A DNA stretch of 64,000 nt. Origin: Streptomyces sp. B1I3 (GTDB lineage Bacteria; Actinomycetota; Actinomycetes; Streptomycetales; Streptomycetaceae). The notes beneath the pieces are model-generated. The model did no database searches, was not told the DNA's origin, and worked only from the letters and a program-made list of their open reading frames with translations. The stretch lies in NCBI RefSeq assembly GCF_030816615.1, contig NZ_JAUSYD010000001.1, forward strand, positions 2,418,001-2,482,000, given 5' to 3'. Both the position numbers and the translations under genes were made by a program. Positions 31,971-42,475 of the stretch are shown in pieces (position 1 is the stretch's first letter; each line of letters opens with the position of its first letter).

Positions 31971-32008
31971 GAAGCCCTCGCCCGTTTCTCGTGACGGACG
32001 AGGGCTTC
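31971..32008 (-). terminator. Terminator after glnD
   Basis: GAAGCCCTCG (31971-31980) pairs perfectly with CGAGGGCTTC (31999-32008), with a CCGT/ACGG inner extension. Lies 18 bp after the glnD stop, upstream of ffh. Confidence 0.75.
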
Positions 32009-32026
32009 GGGACGTGGCCGGAGGGC

Positions 32027-34481
32027 TCAGCCCAGCGCCTTCTCGACGTCCCGGGCGACTTCCGCCGCCTTCTCCCGGGCCAGCGGTTCGCCGTCCCCGT
32101 CCGTGACGTAGAACGCGTCCACCGCGTTCGCCCCGAGCGTCGAGACGTGGGCGCTGCGCACCCGGACCGCACTCTGCTCCAGCGCCCGGCCGATCCGGTG
32201 CAGGAGTCCCGGGGCGTCCTGGGCGCGCACCTCGATCACCGTGGCGAGCCGTGAGCCCGTCGGGGCCACGGTCACCCGGGGCGGCGGTGCCTTCACCCCG
32301 CGCCGCCGCGGATAGGCGGCTTCACGTTCGGCCAGCCTGGCCCGGATGTCCAGCGAGCCGTCCAGGGCGCGTACGAGGTCGGAGCGGAGCCGGGCGGCCT
32401 GCGGGAGGGACCCGTACTCGGCCGCGACCCTCCAGCTGAGGACCAGCAGGCCGGCCGATTCACCCAGCTCGGTGGGGAGCTCGACCGCGCGCAGGTCGGC
32501 GGCCCTGACGGTGAGCCGGTGCAGGGCGAGCACCCCGGCCGCCGCGGGCAGCACCCCGGGGCGGTCGGGCAGGGCGATGAGGAGTTCGACGCCGACGGGT
32601 TCCGGTTCGCCGTCCTCGGAGGCCGGCTCCGGCTGGGTGTGCAGGGCGAGGGCGGGTTCGCCGGTACGCAGGGACTCGACGGCCAGGCGTTCCTGTTCGG
32701 CGCTGGGGGCGAGCGGCTCCGGTTCGGCGGGTTCCTCGCCGGCCAGCAGCGCGGCCACGCGCCTGACGAGGTCGGTGACGAGGGAGGCACGCCAGGAACT
32801 CCAGGCGGCGGGCCCGGTGGCCAGCGCGTCGGCCTCGGTGAGGGCGTGCAGGAGCTCCAGGGTGGAGGCGCTCTTCACGGCGGTGGCGACGGAGCGCACG
32901 GTGGCGGGGTCGTCGAGGTCGCGCCGGGTGGCCGTCTCGATGAGCAGCAGGTGGTGACGCACGAGGGTGGCCACGACGCCCACGTCCTGCTTGTCGAAGC
33001 CGATGCGGGGCGGCCATGTCCCGGGCGATGACCTCTCCGGCGACGGAGTGGTCCCCCGGCCAGCCCTTGCCGATGTCGTGGAGCAGGGCCGCTACCAGGA
33101 GGAGGTCGGGGCGGCCGACGCGACGGGTGAGGGAGGAGGCCCGGACGGCCGTCTCGACGAGGTGGCGGTCGACGGTCCAGGTGTGGACGGGGTTGTGCTG
33201 CGGGCGGCAGTGGACCCGCTCCCAGTCGGGCAGCAGGCGGGTGACGATGCCCTCCGCCTCGAGGGCCTCCCAGACGCCGACGGTGGCCTCTCCCGCACCG
33301 AGCAGGGTGACGAGTTCCTCGCGGGCCTCCGCGGGCCACGGCACGGGCAGCGGCTGGGCCGCGGTCCTGAGGTGACGTACGAGGTGCCGGGAGAGCGGCA
33401 GTCCGGACTCGGCCGCCGCCGCGGCGGCCCGCAGGGTCAGGACGGGATCCTTCTCCGGGCGCGCGGTGCGCGCGAGCACGACTTCGCCCTCGGCCTCGAC
33501 GACGCCCTCGGCGAGCGGGGTGCGCTCCGGGGCGGCTTTGGGCCCCCCGCCGAGCAGCGCCCGCAGCCTGGGCCGCACGGAGCGGGCGCGCAGGACGCGG
33601 TTGACCTCGCGCCAGGTGACGTCGGTGGCGTAGGAGACGGTCCGGGCGGCTTCGTACACCTGGCGCAGCAGGGCGTCGGAGTCGAGGAGGCCGAGTGCCC
33701 GGGCGACCTGTTCCTGTTCCTGCAGGGCGAGGCGGTCGGTGGCCCGGCCGGTGGCGAGGTGGAGGGCGTCGCGGACGTCCAGGAGGGTGCGGCGCGCTTC
33801 GGCGAGGCCTTCGCGCGGGGCGTCGGCGACCCAGGACGCGGCGACGGCGCGCAGGGCGGTGGCGTCCCGGAGGCCGCCCCGGGCCTCCTTGAGGTCGGGC
33901 TCCAGCAGGAACTGGAGCTCACCCATGCGCTCGGCCCGTTCACGGCAGAGCGCGTCGAGCGCGGGAAGGCGTTCGGCGGCCTGGTTGCGCCAGTCGGCGA
34001 GGATCGCGGTGCGTACTCCCGCGACCAGACCGAGGTCTCCGGCGACGGGCCGCGCGTCGAGGAGACCGAGGTGGACCTTGAGGTCCTCCCGCGCGGTCGC
34101 CCGTGCCTCGCCGGGGGTGCGTACGGAGTGGTCGAGGGCCAGGCCGAGGTCCCACACCGGGTACCAGATCCGGTCGGCGAGTGCCGCGACGGCTGCGGCG
34201 TCGGCACTGCCGTCGTGCAGGAGCACGAGGTCGAGGTCGCTGCGCGGGGAGAGTTCGCCGCGCCCGTACCCGCCGACGGCGGCCAGGGCCGCGCCGCGGA
34301 CGCCCGTCGCCTCGGCGGCTGCGGAGAACAGGGCGCCCAGCCAGTCGTCGGTGAGCCGGGCCAGGGCGGCACGGCGCGGCGGCCCTGGCTGCGCCTCCTC
34401 CTGGAGGAGGCGCAGCCGGGCCGCCGCGTAGCCGCTGGGTCCCGAGTCCTCTGATTCGGTGGTCACTTCGGTGCTCGTCAC
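32027..34481 (-). pseudogene. glnD: [PII] uridylyltransferase GlnD, interrupted by a one-base frameshift
   Basis: Bifunctional enzyme that modifies and demodifies the PII protein GlnK (adenylylation in Streptomyces). Nucleotidyltransferase domain: GGYGRGELSPRSDLDLVLLH. HD domain: LLVAALLHDIGKGWPGDHS. Two C-terminal ACT domains: VELLIALPDRPGVLPAAAG and VIEVRAQDAPGLLHRIG. After VAGEVIARDMAA the frame breaks; the expected RIGFDKQDV appears in the next frame. Removing one base from the GGGG run at 33007-33010 restores a single protein of about 817 residues. A sequencing error in a homopolymer is at least as likely as a real lesion. Start GTG at 34481. Confidence 0.85.
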
Positions 34482-34536
34482 CCAGCTGCCTTTCCGTCTG
34501 CTCGGTCCGCGCCGTGGCCGGGGTCGGATCCGTCGG

Positions 34537-36224
<1,688 letters not shown>

Positions 36225-36572
36225 CGGCGTCTCCTCGTCGTCGGTGCGGCCACGTGCGGGGGTGCGGGACCACTGTGAAAAGGTGCGGGCCGGTTATGCG
36301 CCATGAGATTGGCGCAGCGCCGTTTCCACGAATGCCGCACGATGTTTCACCGCAGTGACGAAGGGACCGGGCGTGTTACGTCCGAATGAACCGGGAGTGG
36401 CGGACCCGGTGTGCTGCCTACCATGCTGCCCACGCCGCATACGGTGCGGTGCCGTCCTGCCGGAGCGCGGCAGGACGGGAACCGGCCACGGCAGTCGTCC
36501 GCTGACCTGGCGATGGGGGAGCCGAGTCGGGGTGTACGGGACGGCTGTCGTGGCCGGTGGCCGGTGGCCCGG
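36225..36572 (-). promoter_or_regulatory. amtB promoter region and nsdA downstream gap
   Basis: About 350 bp without a gene. The amtB-proximal half holds the GlnR-box array described separately. The nsdA-proximal half is GC-rich, with short inverted repeats such as CCGTCCTGCCGGAGCGCGGC near 36451-36470, possibly the nsdA terminator. Confidence 0.5.
36322..36359 (-). promoter_or_regulatory. GlnR binding site (two a-b box pairs) of amtB
   Basis: On the minus strand: GTCAC, 6 nt, GAAAC (36344-36359), 6 nt, CGGCA, 6 nt, GAAAC (GTTTC at 36322-36326 on plus). This matches the published Streptomyces GlnR consensus gTnAc-n6-GaAAc-n6-gTnAc-n6-GaAAc with exact 6-nt spacers; only the third box is degenerate. 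It lies about 100-135 bp upstream of the amtB start, as in S. coelicolor. Confidence 0.85.
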
Positions 36573-38048
36573 TCAGACCGCTTCGGCGGTCTCCGGGAGC
36601 TGTTCGGTGAGCAGGTCGGTGAGCCGGGCCACCTCGGGGATGTCGCCGAAGTCCCTGGCGGCGGTGTCGACGGTCTTGCGGAGCCGGGTGTTGACCCGCT
36701 CGGACCTGACCCTCTTGGCGATCTTCAGGGCCCGGGTGGCCAGCACGGTCGACTGCTCCGGTTCGCGCTTGAGGAGGTGCACGGTGGCCATGCCGATCAG
36801 GTTGAGCGCGTACGACCTCTGGTGTTCGTCGTCCTCGCCGAAGAGCTCCACGGCGCGCGCCATGACGGGTTCGGCGAGCGAGGCGTACGTGGGACTGCGG
36901 CCCGCCACGTAGGCGAGGTCCCGGTAGGAGTGGGCGTTCTCGCCGTGCAGTTCGGCGTCGGAGAAGAAGCGGATCCAATCGGGCTCGGTCTCGTCGTCGA
37001 GGACGGCGTCGGCGAAGGTGTCCTCGGCCATCCGGACGGCCCGCTTGCACTTGCCCGGCTGGCCCATGTTGGCGTACGCCCGGGCCTCCATCGCATACAG
37101 CATGGCCTGGGTGCGCCCCGTGGCGCAGTCCCGGCTGCCGTACTGCGCGAGGTGGATGAGTTCGAGGGCGTCGTCGGGCCGCCCGAGGTGGATCATCTGA
37201 CGGCTCATGCTCGACAGGATGTACGACCCGAGTGGCTTGTCGCCGGCCTCCTTGGAGGCGTGCAGGGCGAGCACGAAGTACTTCTGGGCGGTGGGCTGCA
37301 GGCCCACGTCGTAGCTCATCCACCCCGCGAGCTCGGCCAGCTCGGCCGCGCAGCGGAAAAGGCGTCTGGCGGTCGCCTCGGGCTGCGGCTCCTGCAGCAG
37401 GTCGGTGACCTCGTGGAGCTGGCCGACGACGGCCTTGCGGCGCAGTCCGCCGCCGCACTGGGCGTCCCACTGGCGGAACATCGCCGTGGTGGACTCCAGC
37501 AGGTCGAGCTCGGGCGAGGAGAGACGTGAGGGCCGGGAGCCGGTGGAGGCCTGTCCGGGATCCGGGCCGGCCGAGGGGGCGACGGGCACCAGCCAGCGCT
37601 GCATGGGCTCGATGAGGGTGGGTCCCGCCGCCAGGGCCAGGGAGCTGCCGAGGAAACCACGCCGGGCCAGCATCAGGTCGCTGCGGGAGAACTCGCTGAG
37701 CAGGGCGACGGTCTGCGGCCCCGCCCAGGGCAGGTCGACCCCGGCGACCGAGGGTGACTGGTGGGCCGCGCGCAGTCCGAGGTCCTCGACGGCCACCACG
37801 GTGCCGAAGCGCTCGGAGAAGAGCTCGGAGAGGATGCGCGGGATCGGCTCGCGGGGCTGTTCGCCGTCGAGCCAGCGTCGCACCCGGGAGGTGTCGGTGC
37901 TGATGTGGTGGGCGCCCATCTGGCGGGCCCGCCGGTTCACCTGGCGGGCGAGCTCACCCTTGGACCAGCCGCTGCGGACGAACCACGATCCCAACTGGCC
38001 GTTGGAGCGCTTTCCGGCACTCGTCTCGTCTGCGCCGCTGCCAACCAC
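36573..38048 (-). CDS. nsdA: NsdA, negative regulator of differentiation and antibiotic production
   Basis: Cytoplasmic protein whose loss in S. coelicolor increases sporulation and antibiotic output. About 491 residues: N-terminal HTH-like region (SWFVRSGWSKGELARQVNRR; HISTDTSRVRRWLDGEQPRE), a RRGFLGSSLALAAGPT segment, then TPR-like helical repeats (YILSSMSRQMIHLGRPDDAL; AMEARAYANMGQPGKCKRAV). GTG at 38048 is chosen because third-position G/C drops sharply upstream of it; ATG codons at 38129 and 38138 are in frame but their coding quality is poor. Divergent from the prim-pol gene. Confidence 0.9.
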   Translation of the reverse strand: MVGSGADETSAGKRSNGQLGSWFVRSGWSKGELARQVNRRARQMGAHHISTDTSRVRRWLDGEQPREPIPRILSELFSERFGTVVAVEDLGLRAAHQSPSVAGVDLPWAGPQTVALLSEFSRSDLMLARRGFLGSSLALAAGPTLIEPMQRWLVPVAPSAGPDPGQASTGSRPSRLSSPELDLLESTTAMFRQWDAQCGGGLRRKAVVGQLHEVTDLLQEPQPEATARRLFRCAAELAELAGWMSYDVGLQPTAQKYFVLALHASKEAGDKPLGSYILSSMSRQMIHLGRPDDALELIHLAQYGSRDCATGRTQAMLYAMEARAYANMGQPGKCKRAVRMAEDTFADAVLDDETEPDWIRFFSDAELHGENAHSYRDLAYVAGRSPTYASLAEPVMARAVELFGEDDEHQRSYALNLIGMATVHLLKREPEQSTVLATRALKIAKRVRSERVNTRLRKTVDTAARDFGDIPEVARLTDLLTEQLPETAEAV

Positions 38049-38469
38049 TGGAACGCCCCCATCCCCGCCGAAACCTGTCGCGCGAACCTCTATCAGAGTG
38101 CTGTGCCTGGGTGCAGTCTGTACGGCCATCGCCACCATCGAACAGTAAGTCGAATTGCCCGGGGCATACCCACGAGCGCACATGCAATTGCAGGATCGAG
38201 TACCGACAGTAATCCCTCGATCACCGCTCCGGCGAGGGTGGTTGCAGAAACGCCACCATTCGCCACCCCTTCGGATGAACGCGCCGCGCCCCGTCCACGA
38301 TTCACTTGACAGACCGCGATCAGTGACGAGCGGAGTGAAGCATTCAGGGGCGCGTTCTGGTGGCGCACGCCCCTGTGGCGCCACCGCCGTGCCGCCGGAT
38401 CGCCGTCACCGGAGGACCGCAGGGGCTCCGGGTCGTAACCACCGGTGAGTCGGACCCGTTGGAGGGTGC
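38049..38469. promoter_or_regulatory. Divergent promoter region of nsdA and the prim-pol-like gene
   Basis: About 420 bp, less G/C-rich than its surroundings. Contains a hairpin GGTGGCGC / GCGCCACC (38359-38366 and 38378-38385) in the leader of the plus-strand gene. I find no convincing coding frame; a weak extension of nsdA to 38138 is possible. Confidence 0.5.
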
Positions 38470-39117
38470 ATGGGCTTCACGATCGGCGGCATCCGCGAGA
38501 TGCGACCGGGCTCGTGGCGCCGCGGCCGTACGGCCGGGGCGACCGCGGTGGCCGAGTACACAGGGCTCCGGGGCTGGGCGGTGGCGCCGGGCGCCCGGGC
38601 CGTGTCCGGCGTCTGCTCGTGCGGCGACGCCGCCTGTCCCGCCCCCGGTGCCCATCCGCTGGACTTCGCCGACGAGGTTCCGGCGGGCGCCTCCCTCCAG
38701 GCCGCCGCGGACGCCTGGGCGCGGGTTCCGGGCGCCTCGATGCTGCTGCCGGTGGGCCGGACCTTCGACGTGCTCGACGTCGCGGAGGCCGCCGGCCGGC
38801 GCGCCCTCGCCCGGATGGAGCGCATGGGTCTGCCGCTGGGGCCGGTCACGGTGACACCGACCGGCCGGACCCAGTTCTTCGTCGCCCCCGGGGCCGCGGC
38901 CGGGCTGCCCGGGCTGCTCTACCGGATGGGCTGGGACGACGCGGACCTGGACCTGCGGGCGCTGGGCCCGGGTTCCCACATCACGGCGCCCCCGTCGGAC
39001 CTCGCCGGTCTCGGCCCGGTCCGCTGGCTCCGCGCGCCTGTGCCGGACACGGCGGCCACTCCCCCGCAGGCACGCCTGCTGCTGGGCACCCTGGCGTACA
39101 TATGCCACCGCTGGTGA
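38470..39117 (+). CDS. Prim-pol (archaeo-eukaryotic primase type) domain protein
   Basis: 215 residues. AVAEYTGLRGWAVAPGARAV, CSCGDAACPAPGAHPLDF, LPVGRTFDVLDVAEAAGRRA and LRALGPGSHITAPPSDL follow the pattern of the bifunctional DNA primase/polymerase N-terminal domain, including the C-x-C...C zinc loop. The catalytic D-x-D-type motif is represented by FDVLDV. There is no helicase part, so this is a stand-alone domain, conserved next to nsdA in Streptomyces; cellular role unknown. Confidence 0.82.
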   Translation: MGFTIGGIREMRPGSWRRGRTAGATAVAEYTGLRGWAVAPGARAVSGVCSCGDAACPAPGAHPLDFADEVPAGASLQAAADAWARVPGASMLLPVGRTFDVLDVAEAAGRRALARMERMGLPLGPVTVTPTGRTQFFVAPGAAAGLPGLLYRMGWDDADLDLRALGPGSHITAPPSDLAGLGPVRWLRAPVPDTAATPPQARLLLGTLAYICHRW

Positions 39118-39120
39118 ACG

Positions 39121-39171
39121 CCGAAGGGCGGTGAGCCTTCCCCGGTCCGGGGAAGGCTCACCGCCCTTCGG
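39121..39171. terminator. Perfect 25-bp inverted repeat, bidirectional terminator
   Basis: Positions 39121-39145 are the exact complement of 39147-39171 with a single central base, so the functional loop must open by a few pairs. It lies between the convergent prim-pol and ftsY genes, 3 bp after one stop and 21 bp after the other. Confidence 0.85.
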
Positions 39172-39192
39172 GCGCCGCGGCGGGAACGCGGA

Positions 39193-40398
39193 TCAGTCGC
39201 CGATCAGCGCGTCGACGAAGGCCCCCGGCTCGAACGGGGCGAGGTCGTCCGGACCCTCGCCGAGGCCGATGAGCTTCACCGGCACGCCGAGCTCGCGCTG
39301 GACGGCGATGACGATGCCGCCCTTGGCGGTGCCGTCCAGCTTGGTGAGGACGATGCCGCTGATGTCGACGACCTCGGCGAACACCCGCGCCTGCACGAGG
39401 CCGTTCTGCCCGGTGGTGGCGTCGAGGACGAGGAGGATCTCGTCGAGCGGCCCGTGCTTCTCCACGACCCTCTTGACCTTGCCGAGCTCGTCCATCAGGC
39501 CCGTCTTGGTGTGCAGCCGGCCCGCGGTGTCGATGAGCACCACGTCAGCACCCTCGGCGATGCCTTCCTTGACCGCGTCGAAGGCGATCGACGCGGGGTC
39601 GCCGCCTTCGGGCCCGCGGACCGTACGGGCGCCGACGCGCTCGCCCCAGGTCTGGAGCTGATCGGCGGCGGCGGCACGGAAGGTGTCGGCCGCACCGAGC
39701 ACGACGCTGCGGCCGTCCGCGACGAGCACCCTGGCGAGCTTGCCCGTGGTGGTGGTCTTACCGGTGCCGTTGACCCCGACGACCAACACGACGCCCGGCG
39801 TCTCCTCGCCGCCCTCCGTCCTGACCGTGCGGTCGAAGTCGGGGCCCAGCAGGGTGATGAGTTCCTCGCGCAGCAGCGCGCGCAGCCCTTCGGGCGTACG
39901 GGTGCCGAGGACACGGACCCGCTCACGGAGCCGCTCCACCAGTTCCTGGGTGGGAGCGACGCCGACGTCGGCGGTGAGGAGCGTGTCCTCGATCTCCTCC
40001 CAGGTGTCCTCGTCGAGGTTGTCGCGGGACAGGAGCGTGAGCAGCCCCTTGCCCAGGGAGTTCTGCGAGCGGGCGAGCCGGGCGCGGAGCCGCACCAGAC
40101 GGCCCGCGGTGGGCTCGGGCACCTCGAGCGCGGGAGTCTCCGGCTCGATGACCACCGGGGCTTCCTCGACGGGAACCTCGGTGCCGGGGAGACCGACCTC
40201 CTCGATGGTGCGCCGCGCTTCGTCGCGCGGCGCCTCGGGTTCCTCGCCGACACGGGGTTCGGCGGGAGGAGTGATGGTCGGCGTGCTCGACGGTGCCGAG
40301 GGCGGCAGCTGCTTCTTCTTGCGGCTGCTGACCACGAGCCCGCTGATCAGGCCGACCGCGACCAGGGCGATGACTACAGCAAGGATGACGATTTCCAT
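39193..40398 (-). CDS. ftsY: Signal recognition particle receptor FtsY
   Basis: SRP receptor GTPase. 401 residues: an N-terminal membrane anchor (MEIVILAVVIALVAVGLISG), acidic/proline linker, N domain, G domain with GVNGTGKTTTTGKLA, DTAGRLHTKTGLMDEL, TKLDGTAKGGI. Partner of the ffh product in this window. Start ATG at 40398 begins the membrane segment. The true N-terminal anchor is typical of actinomycete FtsY. Confidence 0.96.
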   Translation of the reverse strand: MEIVILAVVIALVAVGLISGLVVSSRKKKQLPPSAPSSTPTITPPAEPRVGEEPEAPRDEARRTIEEVGLPGTEVPVEEAPVVIEPETPALEVPEPTAGRLVRLRARLARSQNSLGKGLLTLLSRDNLDEDTWEEIEDTLLTADVGVAPTQELVERLRERVRVLGTRTPEGLRALLREELITLLGPDFDRTVRTEGGEETPGVVLVVGVNGTGKTTTTGKLARVLVADGRSVVLGAADTFRAAAADQLQTWGERVGARTVRGPEGGDPASIAFDAVKEGIAEGADVVLIDTAGRLHTKTGLMDELGKVKRVVEKHGPLDEILLVLDATTGQNGLVQARVFAEVVDISGIVLTKLDGTAKGGIVIAVQRELGVPVKLIGLGEGPDDLAPFEPGAFVDALIGD

Positions 40399-40802
40399 AA
40401 CGCGTCCAGTATCGGCCACGGCTGTGGTCCGGGCGCGGTTGCGGCGGACGGGCAACGGCCCACGGAGACGTTATGCACCGTTTGGCCGTAAAGCTACGCC
40501 GCTGCCCCTGGAGAACCGCGACCCGGATCCTGTCCCCGACGCGGAGCGCACCGACCGGGTCCCTGCCGTCGTCACCACCCGGCCCGGTCCCTCCCGCCCG
40601 GCCCAGGTCGTTGCGGGCTGTCCGGCCGTCGCGGCAGGGGCGTACGCGGCGCTCCCGCGCCCGTCCGTCCGCGGGGCCGCCGAACCGGCCGGCGTCCGGC
40701 CCGGTGACGGACGCCGGGGCCGGAGCGCGACAGCACACCGCCCCGGGCCGGCATGGGCCGGGCCGGGGCGGTGGCCGGTGTCGAGGAGAGGGGCAGCGGG
40801 GA
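40399..40802 (-). terminator. Intergenic region with the glcP1 terminator
   Basis: About 400 bp between the glcP1 stop and the ftsY start. CACCGCCCCGG (40736-40746) and CCGGGGCGGTG (40763-40773) form an 11-bp stem enclosing further GC pairs, 30 bp after the glcP1 stop: a strong terminator. The rest is extremely GC-rich upstream sequence of ftsY, without a credible gene. Confidence 0.65.
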
Positions 40803-42221
40803 TCAGCCCATCTCCTCCAACGCCTTGCCCTTGGTCTCCTTCACGTACCTGAGCACGAAGGGGATCGAGAGCACGGCGAAGCAGGTGTAGATGATGTACG
40901 TGCCCGACAGGTTCCAGTCGGCGAGGCTCGGGAAGCTCGCGGTGATGGCCCAGTTGGCGATCCACTGCGCGGAGGCGGCGACACCCAGGGCGGCGGCGCG
41001 GATGCGGTTCGGGAACATCTCGCCGAGGAAGACCCAGACCACGACGCCCCACGACAGTGCGAAGAAGAGCACGAAGACGTGGGCGGCGATCAGGGCGACG
41101 GTGCCCTGGGCGGTGGGCAGCTTCCCGTCGACCAGGTCCGCGGAGAAGGCCCAGGCCTCGAAGGCCAGCGCGACGGCCATACCGATGGATCCGACGAGCG
41201 CGAGAGGCCTCCGGCCCACCCGGTCGACGAGGATCATCGCGATCACGGTGCCGATGATGTTGATGATCGACGTGGTGAACGAGTAGAAGAACGAGTCGGT
41301 CGGGTCGATGCCGACGGACTGCCAGAGCGTCGCCGAGTAGTAGAACGCCACGTTGATGCCGACGAGCTGCTGGAACACCGACAGGCCGATACCGACCCAG
41401 ACGATCGGCAGGAACGCGAAGCGGCTGCCCAGCAGATCGCTGAACTTGGACTTGTGCTCGCGGCGCATGGCCGTCTCGATCTCGTCGACGCGCGCGTCGA
41501 GATCGACGTTCTTGCCCTCGACCTCTTCGAGGATCTTCCGGGCCCGGTCCTTCTTGCCCACGGAGATCAGGAAGCGGGGCGACTCGGGGATCGCGAAGGA
41601 GAGGAGCCCGTACAGGATGGCGGGGACGACCATCACGCCGAGCATCCACTGCCAGGCCTCGAAGCCGGCGATCTCACCACGCTGGTCGCCGTCGGCGATC
41701 TGCAGGATGCCGTAGTTGACCAGCTGCGAGATGGCGATGCCGACGACGATCGCGGCCTGCTGGAAGGAGCCGAGGCGGCCGCGGTAGGCGGGCGGCGAGA
41801 CCTCGGCGATGTAGGCCGGGCCGATGACGGAGGCCATGCCGATGGCGAAGCCACCGATGACGCGCCACATGGCGAGGTCCCACAGGGCGAACGGCAGTGC
41901 GGAACCGACGGCGCTGATGGTGAACAGCACCGAGGCGATCTGCATGCAGCGGATACGGCCGATCCGGTCGGCGATGCGTCCCGCAGTGGCCGCTCCGATC
42001 GCACAGCCGATCAGAGCGATGGCGATGACCTGCGCCAGCGTCCCGGATCCGATGTCGTACCGGTCGCGGATGGCCTCGACGGCGCCGTTGATCACGGAGC
42101 TGTCGTAACCGAAGAGGAAGCCGCCCATCGCTGCGGCTGCCGTGATGAAGATGACATGGCCGAGATGGTCCGGGTGGGCCTCTCTGGCTCCGGACTCCGG
42201 TCCGCGCGCTGTGCTGGTCAC
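40803..42221 (-). CDS. glcP1: Glucose permease GlcP (MFS sugar transporter)
   Basis: Proton-coupled glucose uptake; in S. coelicolor this is the major glucose route. 472 residues, twelve predicted membrane helices, with the sugar-porter signatures GGFLFGYDSSVINGA, ADRIGRIR, PESPRFLI, QQLVGINVAFYYS and GRRPLALVG. C-terminal PETKG variant: YVKETKGKALEEM. GTG at 42221 follows AGGAGA by 7 nt. Monocistronic, with its own terminator. Gene number 1 assigned from synteny with the ftsY-smc neighbourhood. Confidence 0.92.
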   Translation of the reverse strand: MTSTARGPESGAREAHPDHLGHVIFITAAAAMGGFLFGYDSSVINGAVEAIRDRYDIGSGTLAQVIAIALIGCAIGAATAGRIADRIGRIRCMQIASVLFTISAVGSALPFALWDLAMWRVIGGFAIGMASVIGPAYIAEVSPPAYRGRLGSFQQAAIVVGIAISQLVNYGILQIADGDQRGEIAGFEAWQWMLGVMVVPAILYGLLSFAIPESPRFLISVGKKDRARKILEEVEGKNVDLDARVDEIETAMRREHKSKFSDLLGSRFAFLPIVWVGIGLSVFQQLVGINVAFYYSATLWQSVGIDPTDSFFYSFTTSIINIIGTVIAMILVDRVGRRPLALVGSIGMAVALAFEAWAFSADLVDGKLPTAQGTVALIAAHVFVLFFALSWGVVVWVFLGEMFPNRIRAAALGVAASAQWIANWAITASFPSLADWNLSGTYIIYTCFAVLSIPFVLRYVKETKGKALEEMG

Positions 42222-42475
42222 ATGAATCTCCTGATGCCTGGCCGCAACGTCAGGCGTGGGGGGTGAGCCCTCCCAGTGGCGCACAACATGGAGCCGAACA
42301 CCACTTGAAGGCAAAAACAACATTGCCGAGGGTATGCGTTCAAGTTTCGAAGTCAATACCGGGGTGGAAGCCTGCGGAAACTCACAGGTACCCCGAGGGT
42401 GCCGGAAGGCGCGTTGAAGGCTTGTAGATTTCGTGAAGACCGTGTGAGCAGGCGGATCCGCAGGCCGGACGCGTC

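Noticed and set aside
32967..34454. Long plus-strand open frame opposite glnD
   Set aside because: Antisense artefact of high-GC coding DNA; the minus strand encodes clear nucleotidyltransferase and HD domains.
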